Translations under genes and position numbers: made by a program
Shown here: positions 10,171 through 21,696 of the stretch, piece by piece
Layout: each line of letters begins with the position of its first letter
Numbering within the stretch: the first letter of the stretch is position 1
DNA from: Euclidia mi
Lineage: Eukaryota > Arthropoda > Insecta > Lepidoptera > Erebidae
Length of the DNA: 64,000 nucleotides
Assembly: GCA_944739405.2 (NCBI GenBank)
Contig: OX123191.2
Location: forward strand, 3,576,830-3,640,829
Direction: 5' to 3'
Notes under the pieces: model-generated
Seen by the model: only the letters and a program-made list of their open reading frames with translations
What the model was told of the DNA's origin: nothing
The model's database searches: none

Positions 10171-10937
10171 AAAAGGATTATAAGTTCACAATACAATTAT
10201 TAGTTATAGGTACTTAGCATAGTTAATTTAAAAACAAGCAATAATTAATATAAATTATAATATACACTAGATACACCGGTCTCCCTAGGTTCGGTGCAGT
10301 TTTGTGTCTAAAAGGCTATAGCTCAACATATGCTACAATTGAAGAACTGTAGCGTTGATTTTCAACTATAGCCATAATTAGCTATAGCCATAAGTAGGCC
10401 AAAGCCAGTAGCCCTTGCCTGCCCCATGGGTATGCCCATGGACATAAGTATGACACTGAAACTAGATCAAAACTGCAAACATGACAACTGAACCAATATA
10501 TTTACGATGATTTTCCTTCAAACATTTATAATACTAGATTTCGACAGAATGCCAAATGCCTGCTTTCCTTTCAAGCATCACTTCCTGAAGTTTTTTGGGC
10601 GTTGTGATATAAACATTCCATTATATCCACTTACATTTAAAATATCGCTAAGGTGAGGGGTCACTGTAAGTTGTCAGTTTGAATACTGAAGCAGTTAATG
10701 TAATTACTTCAGTGAGGACAGATAACTGATCGTAACGTTGATTGCGAGGTGGTTGGGACTTTATTGTAAATGCCGTAGTTCGATAAGAGGTCAATGAACT
10801 CAGCACTGGTGCTTGACGATTCGGAGTTTAATCAAAGTTCAAATAAAAATACTACAGTTATAATAAAACACTCATCATGAGAAATTCACTTGATTGAGAT
10901 ATTCATTGCGATAATTTATACTATTTTTATTTATTTA
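10171..10937. other. No gene recognised
   Basis: AT-rich unique-looking sequence. The only oddity is a short CTATAGC/GCTATAG-rich patch near 10313-10400. No coding or RNA signal is seen. Confidence 0.5.
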
Positions 10938-11195
10938 TAGTCTCACGCCTGTATCCCTGAAGGAGTAGGCAGAGGTGTAAATATTACACCCACATTTTGC
11001 CATGAATTTTTAGGTTCCACGTAATAGGGGGCCAGCCTATTGCCGTTACCGGGCACATCACCAGACTCCGGGCTGCTACTGACTATTCGGAAAAACCCAG
11101 TACCTAACACTTTTGCCCGATCCGGAAATCGCACCCGGGACCTCCGATCAGCAGTCACATACGCTAATCACTGGACCACAGAGGCAATCTATAAC
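10938..11195 (-). mobile_element. tRNA-derived SINE, family 2, copy 1
   Basis: On the minus strand a tRNA-like head (GGTCCAGTGATTAGCG as A-box; GGTGCGATTTCC as degraded B-box) is followed by the family body GTGCCCGGTAACGGCAATAG, CCCCCTATTACGTGG, ATGTGGGTGTAA and ACACCTCTGCCTAC. The same body occurs at 19023-19180, 20398-20666, 21697-22016 and 37851-38105. Confidence 0.8.
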
Positions 11196-11420
11196 TTATA
11201 TCAATACTTATTTATTGGTGTGGTGCTGTGACGTTGCTTCGGCTAGTTTGCATTGCTCTCATAAAATTGCACTGAGATCTGTGTCGTCTTGGTAGAGTGC
11301 GGGTTACGGCTACTACACCCTCTTTGATACCAGATGGTGAACCTGAATACTATTAAAAATGATTCTTAGAAAGGAAAGGGGCTGTGGCAGATCATATTGG
11401 AAGGTGATCATATTAAAAAG

Positions 11421-11884
11421 ACGTAAGTGGATGCTCCTGTTTCACTATATTTACTTTGGGAGGCTTACCAAATGAACATCATTTACTGCTTGAGTGGTTG
11501 AGTATGATAAACTCAAACTCAAACTCAAAATCGTTTATTCATCTAGGTCACAAGGTGACGCTTATGAACGTAAATTTTTTAAATTGAATTACTTAATGCT
11601 TCTACATTTACATTTACTGCCTCGTTCGCAAAGCAATAGGTAGAACCACGAGAAAGAACGGGCAATAAAACTCGTGGCCACTCTTTTGAATCGCCAATAT
11701 TATGTTTCATAATTATGTATTTAATTTTTGTAAGGAGCTGCAACTGTTTAACATTGTACTAAATTACTTGAAAATAGTAATTAGTTACAGACATAATACT
11801 TAAGAAATTAATGCAGTTACTAAATTAAGTGCCTTAGTTAGCCTTCCAATGTGAATATTGTGTAACAGGAGCATCCACTTACGT
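11421..11884. repeat. 47-bp inverted repeat pair flanking a LINE 3' end
   Basis: The left arm at 11421-11467 (ACGTAAGTGGATGCTCCTGTT...) and the right arm at 11838-11884 are reverse complements with 6 mismatches in 47. The first 21 bases are identical. They enclose the 3' end of LINE A. They may be transposon termini or two opposite copies of a small repeat. Confidence 0.6.
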
Positions 11885-13043
11885 ATTATAATGTAGGCAA
11901 CTTGCGACCATGTTCAGAACTATGGTGGAAATGTATGTTTCAGAAGTGACTGTATATGAATACACAAAATTACAAAAACATTAGTTTACAGCCCATGATC
12001 ACGAGTTGTCTTCATCTTACAGTGCAGTAAAACTGTAATAAAATTAGTGGAACAACAATGCAAATGTAAATGTAGTACCTAAGTTTAATGACCTAATAAT
12101 ACATGAACAGTAATTTAAAAGAACTAGTTAATTATATAAAGATTAACTGAAAAATGAAAAGTAACTATATAATTCTAATTAGGTATAAAGATCATGAGTT
12201 GTCTAGCGTAAGTGACCAGCTATCCTTATCACTGAAATAATCATTTATAATGTAATAACCTTTCTTAATAAGGCAGTCTTTTATTTTAATTTTAAATGTA
12301 ATAAATGGTTATTCTAAAATACCAATTGGTATTTTATTGTAAATACGGATACCTAGCCCTACAAAAGAATTATTAACTTTATGTAAACGATGATAAGGGG
12401 CATCGCTTATATATCGCGGATATCGCTTTTTGTGGTAAATAAATATATATTTTGCCTAATGTACAAAATATTAGCAAATAAAAATTGCGAGGCTACTGTA
12501 AGAATTCCTATAGACTTAAAGCGTTCCCTAAGAGTATCTTTTGCACCTAACATGTATATTGCTCGTACCGCTTCTGTAGAAGGAAGATATTCTGAATATC
12601 CGCAGCTTTGCCCCATAACAAAATGCCGTAGGACATAACACTGTGAAAATAGCTAAAATATACTAAACGAGCCGTGTCGATGTCAGTAAGTTGCCTAACT
12701 TTTCTGACGGCATACGCAGCAGAGCTGAGTTTTCCTGCAAGACATGCTATATGTGCACCCCATTGTAAATTATTATCTAATGTAATACCTAGGAACACTG
12801 TAGAGTCTACTGTGTCAAGTACCTCCCTATCTAGCATAATATTAGGTCCCAGTTGTCTTACGTTAGGTAAAGCAAATTTAACGCATTTAGTTTTCCTAGA
12901 ATTAAGTACTAGGCTGTTTGCTTTAAACCATGTGTAACTTGTAAAAGTGCATTATTTACATCATCAAATTGATTTCTATTCCTATCTACTTTAAAAATAA
13001 GTGATGTATCATCTGCAAAAAGTACAACATCACAGATGTTTTT
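11509..13043 (-). mobile_element. LINE A, 5'-truncated (CR1/Jockey-like), minus strand
   Basis: The 3' end is a short (GAGTTT)n-type tail at 11509-11530. Its 3' untranslated sequence (GTTGCAGCTCCTTAC... to ATGAATAAACGATTTTG) is shared with 16598-16850 and 40776-41005. The coding part is cut off 5' of the RT active site, exactly where LINE B's tail begins at about 13044. Confidence 0.8.
12196..13043 (-). pseudogene. LINE A ORF2 remnant: RT palm and C-terminal region
   Basis: Reading leftwards it starts at KNICDVVLFADDTSLI, the RT catalytic box with FADD intact (about 12990-13040). It continues through DSTVFLGITLDNNLQWGAH and the 'thumb' and connection region (YFHSVMSYGILLWG, then RAIYMLGAK in another frame), ending SDKDSWSLTLDNS and a stop near 12196. 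At least two frame breaks exist, one near 12600-12610. It is the C-terminal third of a CR1/Jockey-type ORF2 that would copy RNA at a nicked target. The endonuclease and most of RT are missing, so it is dead. Confidence 0.8.
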
Positions 13044-13279
13044 AATAATCATAATCATAATCATAATCATAATAATTTATTTGTGGATCATAGGTTAGTT
13101 TACAGTTCTTAAAGTTATGTTATACATATGTGCGCTATGTCCTACCACAATGTGGTGTACAAATTTTGTAGGTCATATATTAAAAACTAATTTAATTGTA
13201 TAGGTCAATTAATTATTAAAAATATAAATATATATGGTCATTTACACATTAAAAATATTGATATACAAGTATTACAGCG

Positions 13280-15936
13280 TTAAATGTTTATATCATTTAG
13301 GTATTCTTCGACTGAGTAGTAGGCCTTATTTATCAGTAATTCCTTAAGTTTATTTTTAAATATATTTATACTATCAGCGCGAATGGATTTTGGAATTTTA
13401 TTGTATATAATTGGTGCCATGCAGAATATACTCGCGCGTAGCAACTGCGTTCTGCTTTCTAAATGCTTCAAATTGCCTTCACGTCTAGTACCAGAGGGGT
13501 TGACACTAAATAAGTTAAGGTTGGTTTTAACAAATGAAGCAACCTCCATAATATACAAACATGGCACCGTTAAGATGCGTAGTTCTATAAATTTATCTTT
13601 ACAAGTCTGTCTCTTTTTAAGTCCTAGCATTGAGCGAACACAGCGCTTTTGGGCAATAAACACACGCAACTTATCTATTGAATTGCCCCAAAATATGACG
13701 CCATACCTTATTATAGGTTCTATGTGGCCGTAATATGCAGTTAAGACGGTAGATTGATTCGCTACTAGGGCAAGCTTATAGAGGGCAAACGAAAACTGAT
13801 ATAGTCTTTTACATATATTGTCAAATGTGCAGTTTCCATTTGAGTTTATCATCTATTGCTAGTCCCAGAAACCGTGTCGATTCTACTTCAGGGATTATTG
13901 TACCCGAATAGGAGATGTTTAATGTACCGTCTATTTGCCTTTGATTAAAATTCATAAGGTGTGTTTAAATAAAAAGGTAAGTCATTAATATATACAAGAA
14001 ATAGAAAAGGACCTAAAATTGAGCCTTGTGGAACGCCTAGCTGTATAAGTAATTTAGAGGACGTAGTCCCATTTACATCGACGCACTGAAATCTCTGCCG
14101 CATGTACGAATCGACAACACTAAGTGCGGTTTTCTCTACGCCATAGTGGCGGACCTTACGCAGTAGTGTGTCGTGCTGAACGCAGTCAAATGCTTTAGAT
14201 AGGTCACAAAATACTTCAATAGCACTCTTTGATGTCTCCCAAGCACTATAAACGTGTTTTATGAGAGCAACACCCGCATCAGTAGTGGATCTACCTTTAG
14301 TAAACCCATATTGATCTTTGTGAAGCAGACTATTTAAATTGAAGTGGTTTAGTAGCTGCTTTAAAAGAATCTTTTCAAATATTTTACTAAATGCCGGCAA
14401 GATAGATATGGGCCTAAAATTATTAATTTCATTTTTACTGCCAGATTTGAATAAGGGTATAATTTTACTTAATTTCATCAAATCCGGAATAACGCCTAGG
14501 TCAAAGCATTGATTAAAAATTATAGATAGGTAAGGCGCAACAGTCTCAACTATAGTACCTAAAATTTTAATTGAAATGCCCCATAAGTCGCCGGTATTTT
14601 TAATATTAATTGAATTATATGCGATCAATATATCTCGCGGGGTAACGTGCTCGAATCTAAACACGCTCTTGCATTCAGGTACACTGCTAAGCAAAAAAAT
14701 TCTAGCGTCTAAAGATGATGACTGTAAACAGCTAGTAGTTGTTAAAGGTATGCTCGCAAAGAAACTATTGAACATATGCGCTACTTGAGTTTTAGTGGTG
14801 ACTAATAAATTGTTTTCTATTAGTTCAAATAGGTTTACCAGTGGTCGTGCTCTTCCTGTTTCATTATTTATAATTCTCCAAGTTTCTTTAATTATATTTG
14901 TTGAACGCTTAATTTTACTACAAATAAATTTAGATTTTGCCATAATACAAACTTGTTTAAAAATTTTTGAGTACTTCTTTACATAATCTCGAAAAGGTGT
15001 GTCAAATCTATGTTGTTTCATACCATATAATTCAAACAACTTGGCTCTACTTTCGTATATACCTATAGTGGCCCACTGGTTAAAAGATTCCATAGTACCC
15101 TTTAATGTGACTGTTTTACTCTTGAGAGTATTTTGAAACTCATTATTTACCAGTCCAAAAAGTGAGTTATACATTGTTTTTGGATTTTGTGACTTCAATA
15201 TTGAGGTATTGAGTTTAGCAATAATATTGGTTTTGAAACGTATTAGACGATTGGTAGTCAGAGGCTTAAATTCTACTGTACGTGATTTATCATATGTTGA
15301 ACAGGGAAAACTAGCTATCTGCCCACGGTGATCAGAAGGGAGAGAACTAATTAATACTGGGTTTGTGGCAGCACAAGAACTAAATATGTTATCCAAACAA
15401 GTAGAAGGTGTTGCAGATACTCTAGTAGGTTCACAGAAAATGGTTACTTAAATTAAATGACTTGAAAAGTTTCAGAAATCTAATACACTGTGAAGAATTC
15501 TCTAAAATATTAATATTAATATCGCCATATACTATAAGATTCTTATTACTACATTTAATTTTATTGATAGCATCTTCCATAACAGTCTCAAAGAGAGTAT
15601 AGTCACCACAGGAGGCCGATATACACAAATTACTATATATAGGTCTAATTCCACACAGGACAACTCAATAGTGCGCTCAATAGATAAATTAACAATATCT
15701 TTACGTTCCTTACATTTTAATAAATTTGAAGTTATTATGAGAGAACCGCCTCTAATAGCCTGCATTCTTATATACAAACTCTGCATTGTATAATATTGAT
15801 TTATAATAATAAGCTCATGGTTCTTTAACCAATGTTCAGTTAAGCACAAAACCTTAACATCATATTTTTCTAGAAATATACTTAACTCTAATTCTTTGCC
15901 AGCTAGGCCCTGCATGTTTTGGTGTACTATATTCAA
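13280..15936 (-). pseudogene. LINE B ORF2: endonuclease and reverse transcriptase, broken
   Basis: The endonuclease N-terminus (NIVHQNMQGLAGKE, then TEHWL) lies at 15532-15936, with the middle part GDININILENS in another frame at 15431-15628. RT follows at 13945-15396: RPISILPAFSKIFEK, QYGFTKGRST, FCDLSKAFDCV, GVPQGSILGPFLF and VYINDL. Straight after that box, at ~13950, the sequence jumps to NQRQIDGTLNIS, so the segment that should hold the catalytic (Y/F)ADD box is absent. After another frame break near 13850 the C-terminal domain runs to a stop at 13280. The missing active site makes it inactive regardless of the frameshifts. Confidence 0.85.
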
Positions 15937-16574
15937 ATACTGCAGCCTAACTGTTGTCCTATCTTGGAGTTTAAATCACAAGACGTGTCAATAAAAACGT
16001 TGTTAGTACAAGTACTAACCCTATCAAATAAATTGTCAACACAAGGCTCTCTGCCTTGCTGTAAATTGTATGCTAATAGCATAGCAATCTGTCGCTTAAT
16101 ATAAAATGGCAGATACATTGTATCTTTTGTTAAAGTAAATTTACTAATAAATTTATTAGCGTCAAAAAATAATATTGCGTCACTGTGACGACAAGTTATA
16201 TTATACAATAACATATTTAATGTGTGTATGTGCATGTTTTCTGTATGTGTTAATTTATTTGCGTATGGCAAAGCACATAAAATAAATTTACACCAAAATT
16301 TTGAATTAAGTCCTAGTAACACTTCAACACATTCTATGATATCCTGTCTCTTTACAGTTAAACTGGTACCAAACAATAATATGGCTGTACTACTTTCATC
16401 TAAGGGGTGCAACTTAATCTGATTAACTAAACTAGTGTAACTATCCCCTGGCCTACAATAATTCATTACACACTGATTTGTATACTCACTGAGAAGACTA
16501 CCAAAATTATGACCGAGTTTTTTGATTTGAAAGATGTTGGTTTTATTAGTTGATGTAGATAGTCTATATATCAA
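15933..16574 (-). pseudogene. LINE B ORF1 C-terminal part (possible SGNH/esterase-like domain)
   Basis: This is a 213-codon frame whose TGA overlaps the beginning of ORF2, a coupling seen in two-ORF LINEs. GDSYTSL near residue 43, a central hydrophobic strand (TAILLFGTS), CALPYANK and a late LPFYIKRQIAML recall the esterase-like (SGNH) domain in ORF1 of CR1/L2-type LINEs. The canonical Asp-His pair cannot be assigned with certainty. The frame begins without an upstream zinc-finger region and is probably 5'-truncated. Confidence 0.5.
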
Positions 16575-16597
16575 TAATTACTATAATTTTTTACAAG

Positions 16598-16850
16598 TAG
16601 ATGTCTTACAACGTGAATCAGTTGCAGCTCCTTACAAAAATAAAATGTACAACTATTATATTTGATTGAAAAGAGTGGCCATGAGTTTTATTGCCCGTTC
16701 TATCTCGTAGTTCTACCTATTGCATTGCGAACGTGGCAGTAAATGTAAATGTAGAATCATTAAGTAATTAACTTAAATTTTGACTTTCGTAAGCGTCACT
16801 TTGTGGCCTAGATGAATAAATAATTTTGACTTTGACTTTGGTGTCACTTG
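16598..16850 (+). mobile_element. LINE A-family 3' end, 5'-truncated copy
   Basis: It shares GTTGCAGCTCCTTACAAAAA, GAGTTTTATTGCCCGTTCT, TGTAAATGTAGAATCATTAA and GATGAATAAATAA with the minus-strand sequence at 11509-11760. It ends in a short (GACTTT)n tail near 16830-16850. Non-coding. Confidence 0.75.
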
Positions 16851-17129
16851 TAAGACTTTGTACCAGATACTGTTATCGGTAATACAGAACTTTGACAATT
16901 AATATTGTGAAAAAGGCACCACAATATTTCATGCACTAGCGGTCGTTGTTTGTAAAGATTTTCCCTTCTCCCCCTGTTCCTCTTCAAAGAATAATACCTA
17001 TGATGGGAATGTAGCAGCTGACCAGTTATATTACCACCCTGTGGTAGTGATTTAATTGTTCTGTGTAAATGGAGATTTTTATAATAAGAAAGTATACATT
17101 AGACAGATTATGGATGAAAGAAGAAATAC

Positions 17130-17360
17130 GAAATAAGTGTATCGTGTAAGAATGAATGAAGATGTCGGTAGGGGACGCAAAAGACAGACGTACGTCGAAC
17201 AAATAGGGGACATACTAACAAGGGCTTAATTAAGATACCCATAACCGGCGAGCATGTAATAGTATGATGAGGTTAAGGAATGTCAAGGAAGCGAAAGAGG
17301 TGTGTTTGAACCGGAGCATTTGGCGTTCCATAGTCTCTGCCCACCCCAATGGGAGACAGG
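17130..17360 (+). pseudogene. LINE ORF2 C-terminal fragment, degenerate
   Basis: Broken translations read GRGRQKTDV, then NRRACNSMMRLRNVKEAKEVCLN and SIWRSIVSAHPNG. This is the extreme C-terminus of a LINE polymerase of the type seen at 63236-64000. It is stop-ridden and has no start. A relic only. Confidence 0.55.
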
Positions 17361-18354
17361 CGTGGCGGCTGTTAGACATAACTTAGATCGTAGATGGGCA
17401 TTTTTGAATAAAGAACCTGAAAATCAAAAAACCAACACCTAACATAATGACATTAAAACTAAACTTGAACAAAACATTAATTATTGTTTTAATATCCGGC
17501 TTTAAAAATTAAAAAGTGCCTTATTCCACACGCTGCTGTTAGAAAATGCGTGAGTTGTAGTTATTTGGTTGGAGCGGCCATTAAAACGAACTGCCTTATG
17601 GATACTCGGAATAATAAATAAAAACAACGCAGCGGGGTGCTAATAGCAGTGACCTTTGTTTTAGGTTAAAGATTGTATTATAGGGGAATGCAGGCAGATT
17701 TTAGAGTCAGATGCCCAATTCTCATATTTTTATATGACATTGATATTATATTATGAATGGACCCAGAAGCGGTATTCTGATAACCTAATCAACCTAATGT
17801 CATTATCGTATAATTTGAAATAAACAGTTCGTCGTTGACACATATTTTGACACTTGTTTCAATTTACGATCTCGTTACGATTTCATTCAATTATAAGAAG
17901 AATACGATTTTTGTGACGTAAGTATGACACTGACATTATATCGAAACTGTATTTATTTAGGAGGACTGGGCCCCTGGTATTGACGCATTTCTGATGGAGA
18001 TACCTTTTGATACCTATCAAAATTGATATCCAGCTTAACCAAGGTGATGATTTTGGCTTGTAGGATACTTTGGATATGGATATGGTTTGATATTGTTTGT
18101 CTGCATATTTCTTAAATTAGATGTACACATATAGGGATTTTATATTCAATGCCCTGATATAATATTCCTTTTATTAGTGTGCAAAGTATGGAAGATCTAT
18201 TACAGTTTTCTGTCATGTAAAATTATATAAATATAGTAACTTAACATATTAGAAAGTATATTTCAAGTTTCTTATTTGAAAGGAAATAATATTAATTTTA
18301 TCTATATACATTACTATACTTACATAATCATAACGTCTTCTAAATTTATGTATG
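17361..18354. other. No gene recognised
   Basis: AT-rich sequence with no reading frame, recognisable repeat or RNA gene. Confidence 0.5.
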
Positions 18355-18569
18355 TATAGGTCGGTTCATGAAAGATGACCACTGCGCAGAAATCATTTTT
18401 TAGGTCCCCGTGGAGGTGCGGGGTGAGGCGCGGATGGAATGCCAATGGGGTGGCTCCGTTCTTGACGCATTCCCTAAATGCGTCAAGAATGGAGCCACGC
18501 CATTGGTGCACGAATGTACATATGCGCGACAGCCGCCATTTGTGGTCAACTTTCGTGAACCGATCTATA
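18355..18569. mobile_element. 215-bp hairpin MITE, copy 2
   Basis: It is the same length as 8973-9187 and differs at only a few positions. Inverted termini TATAGGTCGGTTCA / TGAACCGATCTATA and the nested central hairpin are preserved. TA stands at both borders. It ends 90 bp upstream of the tRNA-Gly gene. Confidence 0.85.
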
Positions 18570-18659
18570 CATAAATCTAAAAATAAATAGGTAACATAAA
18601 ATACATTTAAAATTATACAAAATGATATAAGAACTACTATTTTGCACAAACCGCCAGTG

Positions 18660-18731
18660 GCGATGGTGGTGTAATGGTCAGCATAGTTGCCTTCCAAGCA
18701 GTTGATCCGGGTTCGATGCCTGGCCATCGCA
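18660..18731 (+). tRNA. tRNA-Gly (anticodon UCC)
   Basis: The 72-nt cloverleaf is intact. Acceptor GCGATGG pairs with CCATCGC, leaving discriminator A. The A-box region TGGTGTAATGG and B-box GGTTCGATGCC are at the correct spacing. The anticodon stem GTTGC/GCAGT closes loop CTTCCAA with TCC at positions 34-36. The T stem CCGGG/CCTGG has one G-U pair. No intron. It decodes GGA (and GGG by wobble). A run of five T 20 nt downstream can stop RNA polymerase III. It is unlikely to be a SINE head, because no SINE body follows. Confidence 0.9.
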
Positions 18732-18750
18732 CACTATTGTACATCAAATA

Positions 18751-18755
18751 TTTTT
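18751..18755 (+). terminator. RNA polymerase III T-run for tRNA-Gly
   Basis: First run of five T after the tRNA 3' end, 20 nt downstream. Confidence 0.5.
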
Positions 18756-19022
18756 AATTTAGCTCTTTATAATTTTATGCTTAAATTTTTTCGATAAATA
18801 TTTAAACGATTGGCTGTGAGCCAATAAAAATTTCATCTGACATCGACACTGTATTTAAAACGAAATGCAATTAAATTTTGAATTGCCTCACAATTGATAT
18901 TCTGCTAACTTAATGTTATTTTAGTCTAACACATAGCTTGTCACTTTATTCAATTTACGATCTCGTCGCGATATCATTCAAATATCTGTTAATTTAGGAG
19001 AATATATTTATTACTTATGTAT

Positions 19023-19180
19023 GGCAGATGGCAATAGGCTCGCTTATTGTGTTTTGAATTCTTGCCTTCTCAATGATTACATTGGGACCGAACGAAACAC
19101 AACTCGCAAAATGTGGGTGTATAATACACCTCTGCCTCTACGCCTTCGGGGATAAAAGGCGTGAAGTTATGTTATGTTGA
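19023..19180 (+). mobile_element. tRNA-derived SINE, family 2, partial copy without head
   Basis: It contains GGCAATAGGCTCGC, ATTACATTGGGACCGAACG, AAATGTGGGTGTA, ACACCTCTGCCT and a GTTATGTTATG tail. The tRNA-like head is missing. Confidence 0.65.
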
Positions 19181-20397
19181 TGTATTATGTTCGCCTTCTG
19201 AGCTGATTTTTCTTCCGAAAACCAACTACGTCGCTTCAACTGTGGAAGCTTCCAAAGCTTCCAACGACTATTTATCACTGATCACCAAATACATAAAGTA
19301 TCGGGTCTCCTTTAGTACAGCTTTGTTTATATAAAAACTCGGGCATGGCGCCTCATAGCAAAATGTTTATATTGCCCTAGCTGTACTGGCGCCTTTACTA
19401 AGACTTTATTTTCAACGTTCTTTGATCGTTTTGAAAATATCATTAGCGCTACCATTAGTTAACTCTTTGTTGCTAAATGAAGAGTGTTGGTAAGGCTTAA
19501 TATTTAGACGGTCACATTGAATGGAAGTATGTGTATGAAAGGGTTTGTTTAGTAGTAGTTATACAGTCTGATTTTAAGTAGAAATCAAACCCAAGACTAG
19601 ATTAGCAGTCACTAATAAAAAGCGGTTAAAGTAAACTTGTAGTGTATTTAAAAGACCTTTCTAACGATACCCCGATCGTTACAAAAAATCACTTTTTCAT
19701 TTACGTGTTTATTTACTACCCTTAAATCAAAACTTTTTCAACATTATATTGTATCGTTTTGTCCGAGTAATTGTAATGTATAACCCTGCCAAATTTCGGC
19801 CCTCTAGTTTTTATTGTTTCCGCGTAAAACTGCAGTCGGACAGATGGACGGACATTGCGAAACTATAAGGCTTCCTTGTAGTTTAATACGAAACCTTAAT
19901 AAAAAGAACTGCACCAACTGTTCTCTCAATTCACCAGTCTCTAAACATTCACCAGTCTATCAAATATGAACAGTAGAAATAAATAACTAAGTATTTTCAT
20001 TTAATAAACGATTCCCAAGAAGTTTACACGAAAACGAAAACTTGAAACTTATGGGAATAACACTGTCAGGTGAATAGACTTTATTCAATTACAGTTGAAG
20101 TTTTATTTAGTTACTGTTTTAATAATATATGACAGCTGCAGTGGGAGTACAGGTCCTTGGGGTAATGACCTGCGAAAGTACTTGAAGAGATTTATATTTA
20201 GTAACTACATTTTATGGATATCTCTCTCTATCAGCTACCAATCTGTATACATAAACTTCTTGCGTTACTGACTGACTGATAGATAAGCTACAGCTAAAAC
20301 TATGAGGCGCAAAAAGCTGAACTTTCGCATGTATTCCTTGGGGACCGTAGCGGTACACTAAGAAGGGATTTGCCGAAATTCTCACGGGATCGGGTTG
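19181..20397. other. No gene; degenerate repeats near both ends
   Basis: AT-rich. Around 19640-19900 and 20210-20395 are degraded interspersed sequences with features such as ACAGATGGACGGACA and TTACTGACTGACTGA, which I recall as common in Lepidoptera. I cannot place them in a class. Confidence 0.4.
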
Positions 20398-20666
20398 AAA
20401 ACATAACTTCACGCCTTTCATCCCCGAAGCGGTAGGCAGAGGTGTATTAAACACCCACACTTTGCCAGTTATCTTTCGGTCCCAATGTAATAGGGGGCGA
20501 GCCTATTACCATCTACCGGGCACATTGTTAAGCGTGCGATAATTAACATTTTTAATACATACATAACTTCGAAAAGTCAGAGGTGTGTGCCCAGGGTACC
20601 TGGGGATCGAACCCGAGACCATCGTCTCGGCAGTCCGTTGCGTACACCACTGGGCAACCGCCGCTT
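20398..20666 (-). mobile_element. tRNA-derived SINE, family 2, copy 3
   Basis: The minus-strand head has GCCCAGTGGTGTACGC and B-box GGTTCGATCCC. The body has GTGCCCGGTAGATGGTAATA, CCCCCTATTACATTGGGACC and ACACCTCTGCCTACC, with a GAAGTTATG tail. It is close to the copy at 21697-22016. Confidence 0.75.
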
Positions 20667-21539
20667 TTTTTGTTTAATAAAAGGAAATGGTTAAATAAAA
20701 AAAAGTGCGATTACTAGTCCAAGCAAGTTAGCTTTAAGGAAATTAGTTTTATGCATATTGTTTAGTGAACGTCCGGCGAGGCGAATTCCTACATTTTGTA
20801 GGGCTCTAAAGTCTACGATCCAATACCTAACTATTATGACTAAGCCAAATATGTTTGACTTGGTACAATCCAAAGCAATACAAACCTACGCAGATCTATC
20901 TAACAGTTAAACTGGCCAGTCATGCATCAAGTTTAATCTGCTGATGGTACTAGCACTGTTTATGTACAGACTTAATTAATTTTAGTTGGCTCTGTCCGAT
21001 AGTTTGTAGTACGAGAGCATGTTTGGAATTGTGTTAATTAATGTTACAGATTGTTTATGTGGTAGCCTTGTAAGATGGCAGACAATTTGATTAAAAAATC
21101 GGCCAAGTGCGTGTCGGGCCACGGACAATGTAAGGTTCCGTAGTAGCTAATGTCCTAACGATAAAGTAGTGATAAAAAATTGTATTATCTTGGATTGACT
21201 GATACTTGAATGATATCGGGTCTAGATCGGCGCCAACCGATTTATGAAATTAGACGATTACGACATAAAGTGTAGTAGAATACCAATTGTGAGGCATTTA
21301 AAATCAAATCGCATTTTGTTTGAAATTCAGTATCGGTCTGTCAAAATACGAGAGTCGGCCTTCAGATTACATGACTTTGCTTTAATTACGTAACACAAAA
21401 CTATTTGAAACAGTTTGGCTTCAAATAATAGGTACGTTTTATAAATACCTTGTTTATAATTGATTGCTTAGCGGTGAAATTAAACATCATGTGGAAGCAT
21501 ACACATCTTATAGGTGTTCATAAAGTTCTTGTAAAGTCG
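20667..21539. other. No gene; one short known-type repeat at 21096-21145
   Basis: Mostly AT-rich. At 21096-21145 the string AATCGGCCAAGTGCG and GGTTCCGTA recalls an interspersed sequence frequent in moth and butterfly genomes. Confidence 0.4.
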
Positions 21540-21632
21540 TGCAGTTTGTCAACCCGCAGTTGGCGAGCGTGGTGGACATAGATTAACCCTTCACGGAGTG
21601 AGAAGAGGCTAGCACTCAGGAGTGGGATAGTT
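21540..21632 (-). repeat. Fragment of an interspersed repeat shared with 23299-23530
   Basis: The minus strand reads CCTCTTCTCACTC, GTCCACCACGCT and CCAACTGCGGGTT, matching CCTCTTCTCACTA, GTCCACCACGCTGG and TGCGAGTTGGC at 23340-23400. Confidence 0.5.
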
Positions 21633-21696
21633 TATATTCGAGATTTATAATGATGTAAAATCATATGATTACTCCGATTTCTAATCACATTTTAAC

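Larger units (their letters stand above)
13044..16594 (-). mobile_element. LINE B (CR1/Jockey-like, two ORFs), minus strand
   Basis: It runs from an ORF1 remnant at 16574 to a microsatellite tail of about five ATAATC units (13046-13075), which is the 3' end of the element. The body contains an endonuclease, an RT with an internal deletion and a C-terminal domain. It abuts the truncated LINE A at its 3' end. Confidence 0.8.

Noticed and set aside
9990..10196. Minus-strand open frame of repeated HSIPF residues
   Set aside because: It is produced by the GGAAT pentamer array; no stop can arise in that phase, and there is no other coding sign.
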